Positions 52,865-63,770 of a stretch of DNA of 64,000 bases are shown here, one piece after another. The DNA is from Thereva unica. Lineage: Eukaryota > Arthropoda > Insecta > Diptera > Therevidae. Position 1 is the stretch's first letter. Each line of letters begins with the position of its first letter. Under the pieces are notes generated by a model that worked only from the letters and a program-made list of their open reading frames with translations, did no database searches and was not told where the DNA came from. The stretch spans positions 7,293,445 to 7,357,444 of the forward strand of contig OX465286.1 of assembly GCA_949987705.1 (NCBI GenBank), given 5' to 3'. The translations under genes were made by a program, and so were the position numbers.

Positions 52865-53506
52865 CTATACCCAGGTCTCTTTGTGTATCTTCTTGTGACA
52901 AAAGTAAGTTCCACCTACCATGAGTTGGTGGGAGCTACAGAAGTCAACGAAAAGCTCACCATTGTTATTGGTAACTTGGCTTAGACCTTGATTTCCAATT
53001 GTTTGTTCAAGGCCGGTGTTGTCACGGCCGATCTGTGCGTTTAAGTCACCCATTAATACAATGATGTCTCCCCTTGGAATAGAGCGAAAAACCTCATTCA
53101 GCCGCAAATAAAACTCGTCTTTGATGTCATCTTCAGCGTCTACCGTAGTACTTCTTAGTCTGGTACGCAGGCGCACGGTAATAATCCTCTCAGAAACTGG
53201 TGACCAGCTAATGAGGCTGGACCTGGCTTCTTTGGTGAGTATTATACCAATGCCACTCCTACGGCTTTCAGTTTCGTTTCTCCCAGAATACAAAAAGGAC
53301 TCACCATTTGGGCAGATATGTTCCCCCGCATCGGGCCATCTGGTCTCGCTAAGTCCCATGATCTTGATTTTATATCGATTCATCTCGTTGAGGACTTCAT
53401 CCAGCCGCCCCTCAGCCAGCAGTGTTCTCACATTCCATGATCCGATTCGTGTCCTTGTTCGAAAAGCAACGGTCGTCGTCGTGTTGTTCATCCGGTTCCG
53501 AGGCAT
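52865..53506 (-). CDS. RTE endonuclease domain (APE-like)
   Basis: Starts MPRNRM at 53506. Reads RIGSWNVRTLLAEGRLDEVL, KIMGLSETRWPDAGEH, SGIGIILTKEAR and IVLMGDLNAQIGRDNTG. SWNVRTL, ET, and GDxNAxxG are the metal- and DNA-binding motifs of the endonuclease that nicks the target. It stops at TAG (52867-52865) after HKKIHKETWV. The next ORF is in the same frame, so this is a simple nonsense change. Confidence 0.9.
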   Translation of the reverse strand: MPRNRMNNTTTTVAFRTRTRIGSWNVRTLLAEGRLDEVLNEMNRYKIKIMGLSETRWPDAGEHICPNGESFLYSGRNETESRRSGIGIILTKEARSSLISWSPVSERIITVRLRTRLRSTTVDAEDDIKDEFYLRLNEVFRSIPRGDIIVLMGDLNAQIGRDNTGLEQTIGNQGLSQVTNNNGELFVDFCSSHQLMVGGTYFCHKKIHKETWV

Positions 53507-53800
53507 TGTTTGCCGATTCGTAGCAATGGTGTTTTTTATGGGAGCGAGTTGCTAACCCTCAGCCCAACCGACTTAAAGCTCTGTTTTGTGGCGCAGAGAG
53601 CTCGCCATTCACCCATCTCCCGTTAGCTCCTTCCGAAGATGTACCCCAGGGGGTACCGCGGGGTGGTGGGATTAGGACTTGCTAACAGGTCTGCTAGGTG
53701 TTCGTCTGCAGTGACTTTTCTCGGGTTTTGGCAGAGGTGGCAAATCGGGTACCACCACTTTCCTAGGTCGTTGTTAGTCGTTTGCCCCCTCAGTCGTTGT
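53507..53800 (-). mobile_element. RTE 5' leader
   Basis: Leader from 53800 to the start at 53506. Part of it (complement of about 53510-53610) forms the 5' half of the short derivative at 14433. Short frames here (for example 53623-53853) run through the TSD and are not genes. Confidence 0.7.
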
Positions 53801-53810
53801 GCGTTGTGCA

Positions 53811-54170
53811 GTCTTGAAATAATAATCATATTTTCACAATAAATCAACTTCAAGCATCAAATTAGGATAATATTGTTTGTATGTGTTGGTATTTTTTTTA
53901 TAAAAAATTCATTGAAACCGAAGCGAGAACAAAAAAGTCTGTATAGGTATAAATAGCACAGAGAAAGCGGCGGAAGAAATTTTGATTGTCGAGATGATTT
54001 ATGTCGAATTTATTCACTTGTTTTGTCATCATCATATCATTTACTCTTTCAGATATCATGAATACCTAAAAATAAAAAAAAACAGAAGAAAGTTAGATGT
54101 GTGGGGGGGGCAGCTCAGACACAAATGTAAGAGGTGAGAGTTGCTTTGTGACCTTTTACTTCAACATAAT
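53811..54170. other. no gene seen
   Basis: AT-rich, no repeat boundary recognised. Confidence 0.4.
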
Positions 54171-55195
54171 CTATTGCTGTGCAACAGGGGAAATTAAATG
54201 AACCTTACCGGGAAATGAAATTTTAATGTCAGTAGGTGTTGTACTGGGAAGAAGGTTACAGGAATATCCGAAACACAGATTGGGCCGTATACAGACAAGT
54301 GGGGGAAAGATCACTCCTCGAGGATGTTCGCACCCACTTTTGGAGCGCTGAAGATCTCGATCGAATCTTTGTCCAACTGTCTCATTTCGAAGGCGATCGC
54401 GTAGTGAGACACCGAGAATCTGCCTCAAACATCGCATTTGGAACCCCTAGAGCTTCTTAACGTCCAGTTTAAGTGCAGTGTCCACGTTTCAGATCCATAA
54501 AGAAGAATCGCGGAAGGATCAACGTTCGGTAAAGGCGTACTTTTGTTTTGATGGAAATATTTGATCGTTTCAATATGCACCACTTCAGCGAGGCGAAGGT
54601 TGCTGTTGCCTGGGCGATGCGGCTGTGAACGTCGGACGTCGATTTCACTTTCGTTTCCTCAACCCCAGTGATCCCAAATATTTGAATCTCGAAACCTGTT
54701 CGATTTGGGTTCCATCGAGGTGAACACTGGCCCTCGATCCGTCCGTTGTGAGCACTTTGATCTTTTCTGCATTGATTTTTAACCCGTATGAGGACTGGAC
54801 GATGCGGGAAATGTCGTATAAGACGTCCGTTGCTTCGGCATCCGCGTCGGCGAAGACGGTGCTATCGTCGGCGAACATTAAGTCGGTTACGAAGTTGTTG
54901 TCGTCGTATCGAACTCCGAGTCGCCCATCGAATGCTTCACGCATAATCGCGTCGATCACAACATTGAAGAGAAGTGGCGAAGCGACATCCCCTTGTCGGA
55001 CACCCGTTTGAATCGGGAACTCCTCGGATAAGTCGCTTCGAATACGAACGCTGCTGGTTTAGTTATCGTACGACGCTTGGAGAAGTTGGATGATTCTCAA
55101 TGGCACATGTTCGGTTTCCAAGGCTCTCCACAAACTGTTCCAATCGATGCAGTCGAAAGCGGATTTGAAATCGATGAAAACGACAACGATTGACA
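54171..55195 (-). pseudogene. RTE-like LINE reverse-transcriptase fragment, second family
   Basis: Minus strand: VSIVVVFIDFKSAFDCIDWN (motif A), a stop, IQTGVRQGDVASPLLFNVVI (motif B), DLMFADDSTVF (motif C), ATDVLYDISRIVQSSYGLKI, DGTQIEQVSRFKYLGSL, and near the left end MRCLRQILGVSLRDRLRNET. The order is complete but frames are broken and both ends are missing. Distinct from the RTE at 50561; it is the family of the deletion derivative at 48890. Confidence 0.8.
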
Positions 55196-56608
55196 CTGTA
55201 TTTTGTAAATATTTGTATAAGTTTAAAAAAGTTAATTAAGTTAAGAAATTGGTTATATACTTTGTGCGTTTCTCCCTTTAAAAAAAAGCGTTCTTACTTC
55301 GCTGCTACATAGTAGTGGAAGTATCAATTTCTACTCCATTAATTATTTAAAGAATGCTTGCTACAGTTTTGATATAATTTTGCATTACGGTCTTGTGATA
55401 ATATGGTATATATATATGTATGTATGTATGCTTACTTTTCGTACACACTTCGTCGCAAAGGATGTGCGGACCATAAATATTTGCACATTCAAATCTCTGT
55501 ATCGTGTCTGCAAGTTTTCTCTCCCCTTGTCTCATGGCTCCTTTATATCATATACTAACTAAAATTGCATAAAATCCTTATCTTTTCTCGTATTATCAGC
55601 CATAATTTTCCCTTTTATCACACCATTATCTGCTGGCCTCAACAAGTTTTTGTCTGCCTCTCCCCCCTTTTGGGATCCTCATTTATCCTCTTTATAGTGC
55701 TACCCTACCTTACAGAAATGGGTGGGTGCGATGTGGTATAAGAGGTATTAAGCACACCAACTTTACTCCCAGGGCGAAGCAAAGGATGCTCGCTCGGTCC
55801 TGCAGTTGAAGAAGGCATACCTAAGGATCCTGTCAATGCAGAGTAACACTCTTGTCTGTTTATTCAGTTGTGCTAAAGATTTAGCGAGAGAGAGAGAGAA
55901 ATTGAAAGAAAACCATCACTTTTTATTTTATTTTATTTTATTTTTCTCTCTGGCTCCAAGCTGGCAATACAATTTAGTTTAAGCACTTTTCCTCATAAAT
56001 TTTCGCTCAGGTGTTGACAGTGTGCGAGTAGTCTCAGTGCTGCTGCTATTGTCTGTCCTTTTCTGTTACCCACAACTAAAAACGAAGCGCACCGGCAAAA
56101 GGGAGGGGATATTCAGCAAAGAAATCACCAGTGGTGAAAAGATTAAAAAAAAAAAAAAAACAAAGAAAAAAAAGACCCTTCTATGTTATATAGATCAGCA
56201 GCAGCACCATCCTGGAGCAGCAAGGAAGTGGATGAGATAAATTTAGAAAAGAAATTGCTGTGGCCAAAATATATTGAAAAACAAAATTTAAAACGGAAAA
56301 CACCAAATAAGGAAGAGAAGCGCCTCTGCAAAATGCAAATTGTGGAAATTGAGTTTACATAAATCGAAAGAAGACCAAAAGAGTTAAAGGATCAAGGTGA
56401 AAGGGGGCGACGGCGACGACGGCTGTGTCTTCCTGTAATATCGCATGGTGGCAAAATCTAATATGCAAGAATTTAGATGGGTCGATAATTTCGCAATTGT
56501 TCTGAAATAACATTTTTTTGTTTATTTTTTTTCGAATATTCTCCTACACATTTTTTTCGAAATTAAAACAAAAATCCTATAACAAAATTACAAATTGTAT
56601 TGTTTTGG
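55196..56608. other. no supported gene; possible non-coding exon at 55990-56400
   Basis: Microsatellites (TATG)n near 55410-55430, (GA)n near 55886 and (TTTTA)n near 55920. 56000-56400 is less AT-rich, with purine-rich sequence and a GATCAAG/GTGAAAG donor-like site at about 56397, which could be a 5' UTR exon, but nothing proves it. Confidence 0.3.
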
Positions 56609-56611
56609 TTA

Positions 56612-57811
56612 GGGGTCGTCCATAAATTACGTGAGGTGTTTAGGGGGTGGAGGGGGTCGAGCCGGTAGGCAGTGGCCTGTCAGACCAGGTCGACCGGCAC
56701 GACTAAGCTTGACTCAGTCTTACTGAGGAATGATACTTCAGGTATCCGCCTCACAGGCCGTGACATGCAGATGAAATCATGATTCCCTACAGACACACAG
56801 GCGAAAGCGACTGCTTAGCAAAGCAGGTTATTAATTCAAAAATGTTCATGGTCTCAACGAAAGCTTGAAGGCAACTTCAGTTCTCACGCCGTGAACACCC
56901 ACACGCAAACAAACGCGAACGCGAGTGTGGATGATTTTCACGCTTAGCTCGCGCCTTGCTATCCATTACAACTGGATACGTCGTGAATTCTTGCCGGCAA
57001 TTCACGGCTCGAGAGTGAATAGAAGTTCAGATCTTCAGGCCCGAACTGACGATAAATGCGATTTTTGTCAGCTTTCTTGAACTGTAGGCATTCTTGAACC
57101 TCAGGCCATACAGTTGGCGGCCGGTCAGTATATAGTAATTCTTGGCCTCAAGGCGAAAACTTTCAGGTAACGGCCTGCCGTTGAACTGTGTGTAAATTGG
57201 GGCCTTAATATATGGGGCCTGTTTAGACGGTTCGCTTACAGGAGCGCTCCTCCGGAACTTTGTGGATGAGGGCAGAAGTGGAGTGGCACCTCTTATCATC
57301 CCCTAGCCAAACGGACGACTCGTCGAATGTTGCACAGTACGAGCCAAGTAACACTAAACCGCGAAAAGGCCATTAGAATTTAGAACTACAAGAAGGCACA
57401 CGCCGAATTTTAGCGAAATGAAATGCGCTTGTTGGGTGAGTGCTCACGTTTTGGTAGTTGTGAGTCCACCACAAGCGGAAAAACGAGGAGGGCAAGGGAG
57501 TCCGAATTTTCAGTTATTTCAAATAAAATCTTTCTCCCAACACCCCTCCCCCCATCCCCCAGATGAACCTTTTACACGACTTTCACTAGATTTAAATACG
57601 GGGTTACGTACACGGATTTTATACGCGAGGGCCTCTCCTGCAGTTCTATATTCAAAGGAAAGTAATTACGTATTTTTAATGTGATTTTTTAAAAATTGAA
57701 AAATCTCACGTGAGATTAGGGGGGGAGGGGGTCGAGAGAAATCTCACGATATCTCACCAATGGGGGGTAGAAAATCGCAAAAATCACCTCACGTAATTTA
57801 TGGACGACCCC
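56612..57811. mobile_element. PIF/Harbinger-like MITE M4, complete, 1200 bp
   Basis: GGGGTCGTCCATAAATTACG at left and its mirror CGTAATTTATGGACGACCCC at right; TTA on both sides (56609-56611, 57812-57814). The TIR continues as TGAGGTG. Interior relatives are at 6469 and 41679-48712. It has no transposase. 57300-57430 is the empty-site equivalent of the place where LINE B sits in M3 (GAGCCAAGTAACACTAAACC). Confidence 0.75.
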
Positions 57812-57814
57812 TTA

Positions 57815-58540
57815 CCTTTTGCATCTTGTACATAGTTTCCAGATTCAATATTTTTTATGGTATTACATTTCAACTTCCAATAGAAATGAAACGCGTTCTG
57901 TTATCTGAACTTCGTTATTGATTTTATACTCCTGGGGGGCAAATGTCAACAAAATCACTTTATAATTTTAAAAAATTTTGCTTTTCCTCTAACAGAAGCA
58001 TAAAATCTGTATTTGCTCTGGGAAATTTCTCTCCTATTTTCTTTCTACATAAAAGATTTGAAAAAAAAGGCGAATTTGAGTCGTAGTGCAAACTTCCGGC
58101 AATGTGCACATTACATTAAAAAATCCACATGCTCGTTCGTTTGGCATATATAAGCCTAGTAGTTGAATAGAGCCCAACTACTTGATTCAACTAGCTTCAG
58201 CGGTAGGGTGGTAAAGCCAGCCTAATTAACTCCAAATTAAAACCTTTAGCTTTTAAAATGGGGCTAGTTCCCTCGCGGAGAGAGCTTTAATTGGTTAGGT
58301 CTTAAATAGCGCGATTTTAATAATTTTTACATATTTCTACAATCTTTAAAATTTAAATTCATATGACAGATGATCCCAAACTGGTTGTGCGAGTGACTAT
58401 TGCGAAACCGGTTTGAGATTGGAAATCAGTCGCGACTCGTGTGCGGAGGGGCTAAATGTTTGAATTGTACCTTTGAGTAGTCCTGTTGTCAGTTGTTTCG
58501 TTGTTCTTTTTATATTTTTGTAAGTGCAGTTTATCAGTCA
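57815..58540. other. no gene seen
   Basis: AT-rich; no ORF or repeat boundary recognised. Confidence 0.4.
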
Positions 58541-59373
58541 GCGACTACACCGTCCCCTAATTTAAGGTGAAACAAGATATTCCGATAGATGCCCAGCCAA
58601 GAGGTCTCTAATATTCAAGCTCTGAATAACTGGGCGCCCTACAGTTTTAAGTAGCCTTTCCACAGTACAGGGGCTAGTAGAGCTCTCGCCCGGTCAGGTG
58701 GTGTAAGTTTCCATCAGTAGCAAAGGCGGACGTTTCCATCAGTAGCAAAGCTGATCGATTTTGCTTCAAATTGTGTGACCAATCTACTAAAGCCCACACG
58801 AGGCGAAAGCTTGGAAGCAGTCGATACGAACTAGAGATCTACCACGGCAGGGACCTCCGGAGCTAATGCTACTTGTTGTCGAAGCAAGTTCGTCCCTGCG
58901 TAGCCCTCGCTGGCTTTACCGGTTAACAATAGGGTGCCATAGTTCACTTAGGTAGCATCCATAGCGGATGGTACACCTCCTAGGTTCCCTTAGTTGTCTG
59001 GGTCAAGCTTCAGTTAGGTAATCACCACGAGCTGCCAGACCAGTTCCCTACGAAAAAGCAATTTTCGCAGTCCTGTGCGAGCTGCTCTGCCGGCTGGGGG
59101 AGGGTATTTATGTCGGCTAAATCTCTTCGTGCGATCCACCGAGTGAAATTGAAGGCCATGCGGGATGGCTGCAGATTCAAGCGATGAGTGGTAACGAGAT
59201 GAGTTCTGAAGGGTGAGGTTGTGCCTGTGGGACACGGAAGAGGACAATATGGCAATGTCTTCGGCCCGTCCTGGAATTTCAACACCGCCCGCTAGGAGAG
59301 TGCCCAGCCACCGCCGAGGAATCGCTGAGGACTATCTTAGTATTTCTTATAGCGACCAGCGGGGTACCAACTG
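58541..59373. other. unidentified GC-richer segment hosting LINE B copy 2
   Basis: Different base composition from its left flank. A 19-bp direct repeat GTTTCCATCAGTAGCAAAG occurs at about 58707 and 58731. Two overlapping minus-strand frames (59014-59285) lack known motifs. With 60931-61680 it may be one older LINE into which LINE B jumped. Confidence 0.35.
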
Positions 59374-60108
59374 AAATGCAAATCCCCAAATATTCTCGCG
59401 GACTATCGTCCTATTAGCATCTTATGCTTCTTAGGCAAGGTGCTCGAAAAACTAATGACTTGGCAAATTGAGGGGCACTGTGAAATGCTGTCTTTATTGT
59501 CATGTACGCAGTCAGGCTTCCGCAAAAATTGCAGCTGCGAAACTGCATTACTGAAAGTGACCACTGATCTTCGAGCGGCTCTTGATTCGGGCGATATCGC
59601 CTTTCTAGTACTTCTTGACTTTAGTAAGGCTTTTGACAGTGTTTGTCATAAGCTTCTAGAAACAAAATTAATAACTCATATGCATTTTTCCTCCTCAGCT
59701 GCTTCCTTAATTCGAGACTACCTACACAATCGATCCCAAAAAGTTTGGTTACAAAACTCAATTTCCGATCCCTTGCCAACTACGTGTGGTGTTCCCCAAG
59801 GCTCTATACTAGGGCCATTGCTTTTTAGCATTTATATAAATGATCTCACCAGTGTCGTAACCAATTGCAAACTCCACATGTACGCAGACGATGTGCAAAT
59901 TTATTTAAACAGTCCTCTTGGGCTTGTAGAGAATTGTGTGTATAACATTAACGCAGATCTAGAGCGTATTTATAAATGGTCTCTTTCAAACCACCTTCTC
60001 CTAAATGCCTCTAAATCCTGCTGTATCTCAATGTACAGGACGGAATTGGATACCTCATTTCTTCCAACAATCTCTCTCATGAACACTTGCTTACCCTACC
60101 AATCATGA
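59374..60108 (+). CDS. LINE B copy 2, RT segment to a nonsense codon
   Basis: Colinear with 46880-47616. Open in the RT frame from 59374, starting inside the ILADYRPIS block, so it is 5' truncated. Contains motifs A, B and YADD. TGA at 60106-60108 replaces CGA (Arg) of the first copy. One other substitution was seen (A to T near 59762). Confidence 0.9.
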   Translation, partial: KCKSPNILADYRPISILCFLGKVLEKLMTWQIEGHCEMLSLLSCTQSGFRKNCSCETALLKVTTDLRAALDSGDIAFLVLLDFSKAFDSVCHKLLETKLITHMHFSSSAASLIRDYLHNRSQKVWLQNSISDPLPTTCGVPQGSILGPLLFSIYINDLTSVVTNCKLHMYADDVQIYLNSPLGLVENCVYNINADLERIYKWSLSNHLLLNASKSCCISMYRTELDTSFLPTISLMNTCLPYQS

Positions 60109-60705
60109 GTTAAAAACCTCGGTGTCTATCTAAATTCTCAATTAACCTGCTGTGATCATACGGCTACTACGCTATCTAAAATCTATGGTAACTTGCGCCG
60201 CCTCTGGCTATATGCCTCTATTTTGCCTCTAGACACTCGTTCAAAGTTAATTAAAACGCTAATTTTACCACATTTCACTTATGCCAGCTTGGTTTTTCCG
60301 TCCCTTGATGCCTCTTGTCGCGATAAATTTCGTGTAGCCTTCAATGACTGCACTAGGTTTGTCTATAATCTTCGTCGGTTTGATCATATCAGCCCATATC
60401 GCTCTGCTGTTTTGGGATGCTCGCTGGATATATACCTATCCCTCAAAGCCATGATATTTATCTATAAACTACTTCAATCTAAGCGTCCATCATATCTTTA
60501 CGAGTATCTTCAATTTGGGCGTACGCCTAGAAGAACACTGCTTATACTCCCTAGATTCTACCACTTGGTTGGGCAAAGATCTTTTTTTGTTCACTCGCTG
60601 CAATTGTGGAACAGCTTACCCTCAGACACACAGAGGTCGGGGTCATTGAATGTATTCAGGAAACGTGCTCTCAACTATCTCACCAATAATATTCCTTTAA
60701 CTTAG
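60109..60705 (+). CDS. LINE B copy 2, C-terminal segment
   Basis: Same frame after the nonsense codon; reads to the same stop as 48212 with no difference seen from the first copy in the coding part. The 3' UTR and (AAAT)n tail follow to about 60925; AACTG at 59369-59373 and 60926-60930 is a candidate short target duplication. Confidence 0.88.
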   Translation, partial: VKNLGVYLNSQLTCCDHTATTLSKIYGNLRRLWLYASILPLDTRSKLIKTLILPHFTYASLVFPSLDASCRDKFRVAFNDCTRFVYNLRRFDHISPYRSAVLGCSLDIYLSLKAMIFIYKLLQSKRPSYLYEYLQFGRTPRRTLLILPRFYHLVGQRSFFVHSLQLWNSLPSDTQRSGSLNVFRKRALNYLTNNIPLT

Positions 60706-60930
60706 CTTTCTTTACTCTCCCTTTTTTTCTCTTCTCTTACATCCACATTATTTTATTTTCTTCTTTTGTTTTAATTAATATATCAGTTAACTCTTAGTAA
60801 TATGCTTTACATTTTTTTTTTTTTCCATTGTAACTTGTAAGTGCATGCGTTTTAACGTTATAAGATCTTTATTATCTTGATGTACTTCACTAATAAATAA
60901 ATAAATAAAAAAATAAATAAAAAAAAACTG

Positions 60931-61690
60931 TATCCGTGGGGTTTACTCTGTCCCCGATGTCTCTCACAGGACGAAATGAGAAACTCGACTAGCTGACAAT
61001 ACATAACAGAAGGCTCTTACTCTCAGGGTCTTGGGTCGAACCACACGCTGAGACCTGCGCTAGGCTAGGCGCCTTGAAAAAGGTTTGAAAGGCGCCAATA
61101 TTAAAATCTTTTCTGACAGCCAAGCTGCTATCAAGACACTCTCAGCGGGGAAGTTTTCCTCCAAATAATTGCAGGGTTTTTTCACGTACTCCAGAGGGTG
61201 ACCAGAAGAAAGAAGGTCTCGTTGTGTTGGATCCCCGGACACTGCAGACAGCCTTCGCAAGGATCGGTCTGAGACGTTGGTCCAGAGCTCAGGATCCTTC
61301 GGTGGAATCTCATGGTCCACCTCCAAGGCTGTGATAGAGGAGTGGTTTAAACGATTAAACCTAGCCTATTCGTAATCAGTCCCAAGTTTTAGACCAGCTA
61401 AAGATCTTAAAAGACCCGTTGGCTTAAGGGGGACTATCAGTTTAAACGGCGCTGATCATGGGTTATCTGACTGACTATGTAGCACCACGATAACTTAGGA
61501 CTGCTCTGATCTGGTTTAGAATAAGTACGTTTATCAGAGAGACTATGAGCTTTTTCAACTAAAGACCTACTTTCCTTTGTCTGGAAGGCACGATAGTCTT
61601 TCCGTTGTTGGGGTACGTACACAATAAACCTAACTTGCCGCAGTGCTCACCATGTGAGCTGATTCCTCATTCCTTAATAAAAAAAAATAT
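60931..61690 (+). pseudogene. LINE RNase H domain remnant
   Basis: In shifting frames: ANIKIFSDSQAAIKTLSAGK (the catalytic Asp segment of LINE RNase H) and VTRRKKVSLCWIPGH (the 'V.L.WVPGH' motif). Stops and shifts throughout. The LINE B copy 2 is inserted at its left edge. Confidence 0.65.
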
Positions 61691-63020
61691 AATAAAAGTG
61701 CAGTTTATAGTCTTTGAATCTAATTAATTCAATCAAATTATTTCTTGTCCTTTCGGGCTTGGGCAAAAGATTCCCGTCGTGACTTCAGCGGCCCAAGAAT
61801 ACGGGGCACCAAGTAATCATGCTGGGAACAGAAATGCTTGTAGTCGCCTTAAAGCAGCATCTTCAATCTTCTCTTCATCTTTTTTCTTGTTATAAATCTT
61901 GCACACGGTCTTTTAATATTTCTTGAATTTTCTTGACAAATTTTCGTTTTTCGTAAACCTTTTCCATTACTTTAATGACACAGGTGATTCATATTTATTG
62001 GTTTTTTTTTTGGTAGGAGCCTTTGCTATATCAACATCATAGTCAGCTATCTACACGACACGCTGCCTGATAGAATCCCGCATTAGAGAAGACGTAAAAA
62101 AATATTGTCAACCAAGAGGTGTTTTTTTTTTCATAGGTTATATTATCGACATAAAAAAATCGTGAACGGCAAAGAAGGCTCTTCTGATGTATATTTAATT
62201 CCCCGGAAATTAAATAAATTTCATTGTTCCTTATATTGGCGCAACGCGTATCCCTATCCCTACCGCCACGAAATTCTTCGAGGCTGAATAAACAGCCTCG
62301 AAGAAAATTAACTGAAGCTAAATGGGTAGGAATGGGGCCTAGGGGATAGGGGCTGGTGTGGGCTGGGGTTGGCGCGCGTATCATGAATTTTTCCCTGGGT
62401 TCCAACCTGTCTGGTTGTCGACATGTTTTTGAACTTTGCTCTCTTACCACCTATCCTCCCTAACATTTTTTTTTGTTGTTGTTGTTGTATATAAAATATT
62501 GTCTGTGTGCAAACAATCCTAAATGTGGAGGACCTAAAGAATATATTTTTGCTGTTTTTCTGTCAAGGACGATTAGGTACAGAAAATCACGGGGCCAACA
62601 AATAACAGAATTTGAATGGTATTTGTAGTGGGTGTGAAAAATTCCAAAAAATTTTCGGTGGAGGGGTTTTTTTTTTCTAAATATAATCATTTTAACACAT
62701 CGAAATTTATTTGTGGTTTTGCACTGATGCTTTCCATACCGACAATCTATATCATAATTTAAATTTGTTTCCACCAAAACAGTATCCGTGGGCGAAGTTG
62801 AATTTAATTTTGGTCTGTGGTCAATCCAATGTCAATCAGTTTGATTCGGGAAATTAGATTCACACAGTATGCCAATATTGTGGCAATTATTTCAGATTCC
62901 AATTATCGTTTTAATTAATGTCAATTTATCAAACTTCGGAAATTTATCGGATTCTGGAACAGAAGGACCAAGGAATATATCCAATGAAAGCATTCATTGC
63001 GTACGAGAACACATAATGTG
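61691..63020. other. no gene seen
   Basis: AT-rich with poly-T and (TTG)n near 62474. Contains the perfect hairpin listed separately. No frame shows a domain. Confidence 0.45.
62274..62305. other. perfect 13-bp hairpin with AATAAA loop
   Basis: TTCTTCGAGGCTG, loop AATAAA, CAGCCTCGAAGAA. The stem has no mismatch. No terminator or RNA gene is claimed. Confidence 0.6.
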
Positions 63021-63022
63021 AG

Positions 63023-63256
63023 TAGTGATGAGCAAGACTGGTTTTGCACATTTAGCAAGACCAAAGCAAGACCAAAACAAAACAGGACAAGGACAAGACT
63101 CCAAGATCAAGATAGCAAGACTTTTTGCTCATCACACTAACTGCCAAAAGTATTGCAGTGATGAGGAAGAAGTCTTGTGTTGCACATTTAGCAAGACCAA
63201 GGCAAGACTGCAAGACTTTTTTGCAAGACTTTTTGTAAGACATTTTGCTCATCACT
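63023..63256. repeat. CAAGAC-type repeat, relative of 11078-11436
   Basis: TAGTGATGAGCAAGACTGG at left and TTTTGCTCATCACT at right (63243-63256), with GCAAGAC/GTCTTGC words in both directions. An internal copy of the end lies at about 63126-63135. No matching TSD found. Confidence 0.6.
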
Positions 63257-63365
63257 GCAAGACTTGGGACCTAAAAAAATCACAAGTAATGGCGCTTGTC
63301 TCAGCGGTCTGAGTCTTATTTTTACTAATTGCAGTTGCGGGTGCCGTGCGGGCTAGTAGTACATG

Positions 63366-63425
63366 CAGGAGCGGCGCTTACATAGGTGAAAATGGTGCAC
63401 TTGCACCGGGCGCAATTTTAAAAAT
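63366..63425. mobile_element. hAT terminus of the 25700 family
   Basis: CAGGAGCGGCGCTTACATAG, then GGTGCACTTGCACCGGGCGC. Near-identical to the left end of the 1262-bp hAT element. The other end was not found. Confidence 0.65.
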
Positions 63426-63529
63426 TAAAACTTAAAAAAAATTAAAACTTCGAAAAAAATATTGAAAAAGCGCTCCCGGTGCCTTCATTGTCATATATTT
63501 AAAAAAAAAAACTGTACAAACTTGCTGTG

Positions 63530-63645
63530 CCTTTTTCCATTGCCTTTCGCAAGGTGTGGTGGCCAATCCAATTCCATTTCGTTCGTCTGATTTCGTCGTA
63601 TATCCTTTCTTGGCCGGCAAGGTGTCATAGTTGTTGATTTGTGAT
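63530..63645 (-). pseudogene. RTE C-terminal fragment
   Basis: Minus strand reads HLAGQERIYDEIRRTKWNWI and GHHTLRKAM, equivalent to the RAGQERIDDQIRRRKWNWVG block of the RTE at 50561. Confidence 0.65.
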
Positions 63646-63649
63646 TCGT

Positions 63650-63770
63650 ACTAGTCATACTATGATCGATCCCTAATTCGGCGAGAAACACATGGATCGC
63701 CTCGGTTCTGAAGTTATTGAAAGTGCCTTCTTTGTCCAGGAAGGTTGTTAATGCGGACTGTTTTATTTTT
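63650..63770 (-). pseudogene. LINE reverse-transcriptase fragment
   Basis: Minus strand TTFLDKEGTFNNFRTEAIHV, FLAELGIDHSM resembles motif A of R1/jockey-type RT (FLDIEGAFNNVxxEAI...L...GI). Short and truncated. Confidence 0.5.

Larger units (their letters stand above)
50561..53800 (-). mobile_element. complete RTE-clade non-LTR retrotransposon, 3240 bp, 10-bp TSD
   Basis: Exact direct repeats GCGTTGTGCA (50551-50560, 53801-53810) bound it. The 5' end is at 53800, and the 3' end at 50561 has an (ATG)n-type tail, as in RTE elements. About 290 bp of leader precede the ORF. One long ORF (53506 to 50580) carries endonuclease, RT and C-terminal domain, with one nonsense codon (52865-52867) and one small indel (about 51235). 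Length and layout match a full-length RTE. Confidence 0.93.

Noticed and set aside
58541..59373. bacterial or organellar insertion because of higher GC
   Set aside because: No bacterial-type genes or organelle sequence; it flanks an RNase H remnant and more likely belongs to an old LINE.
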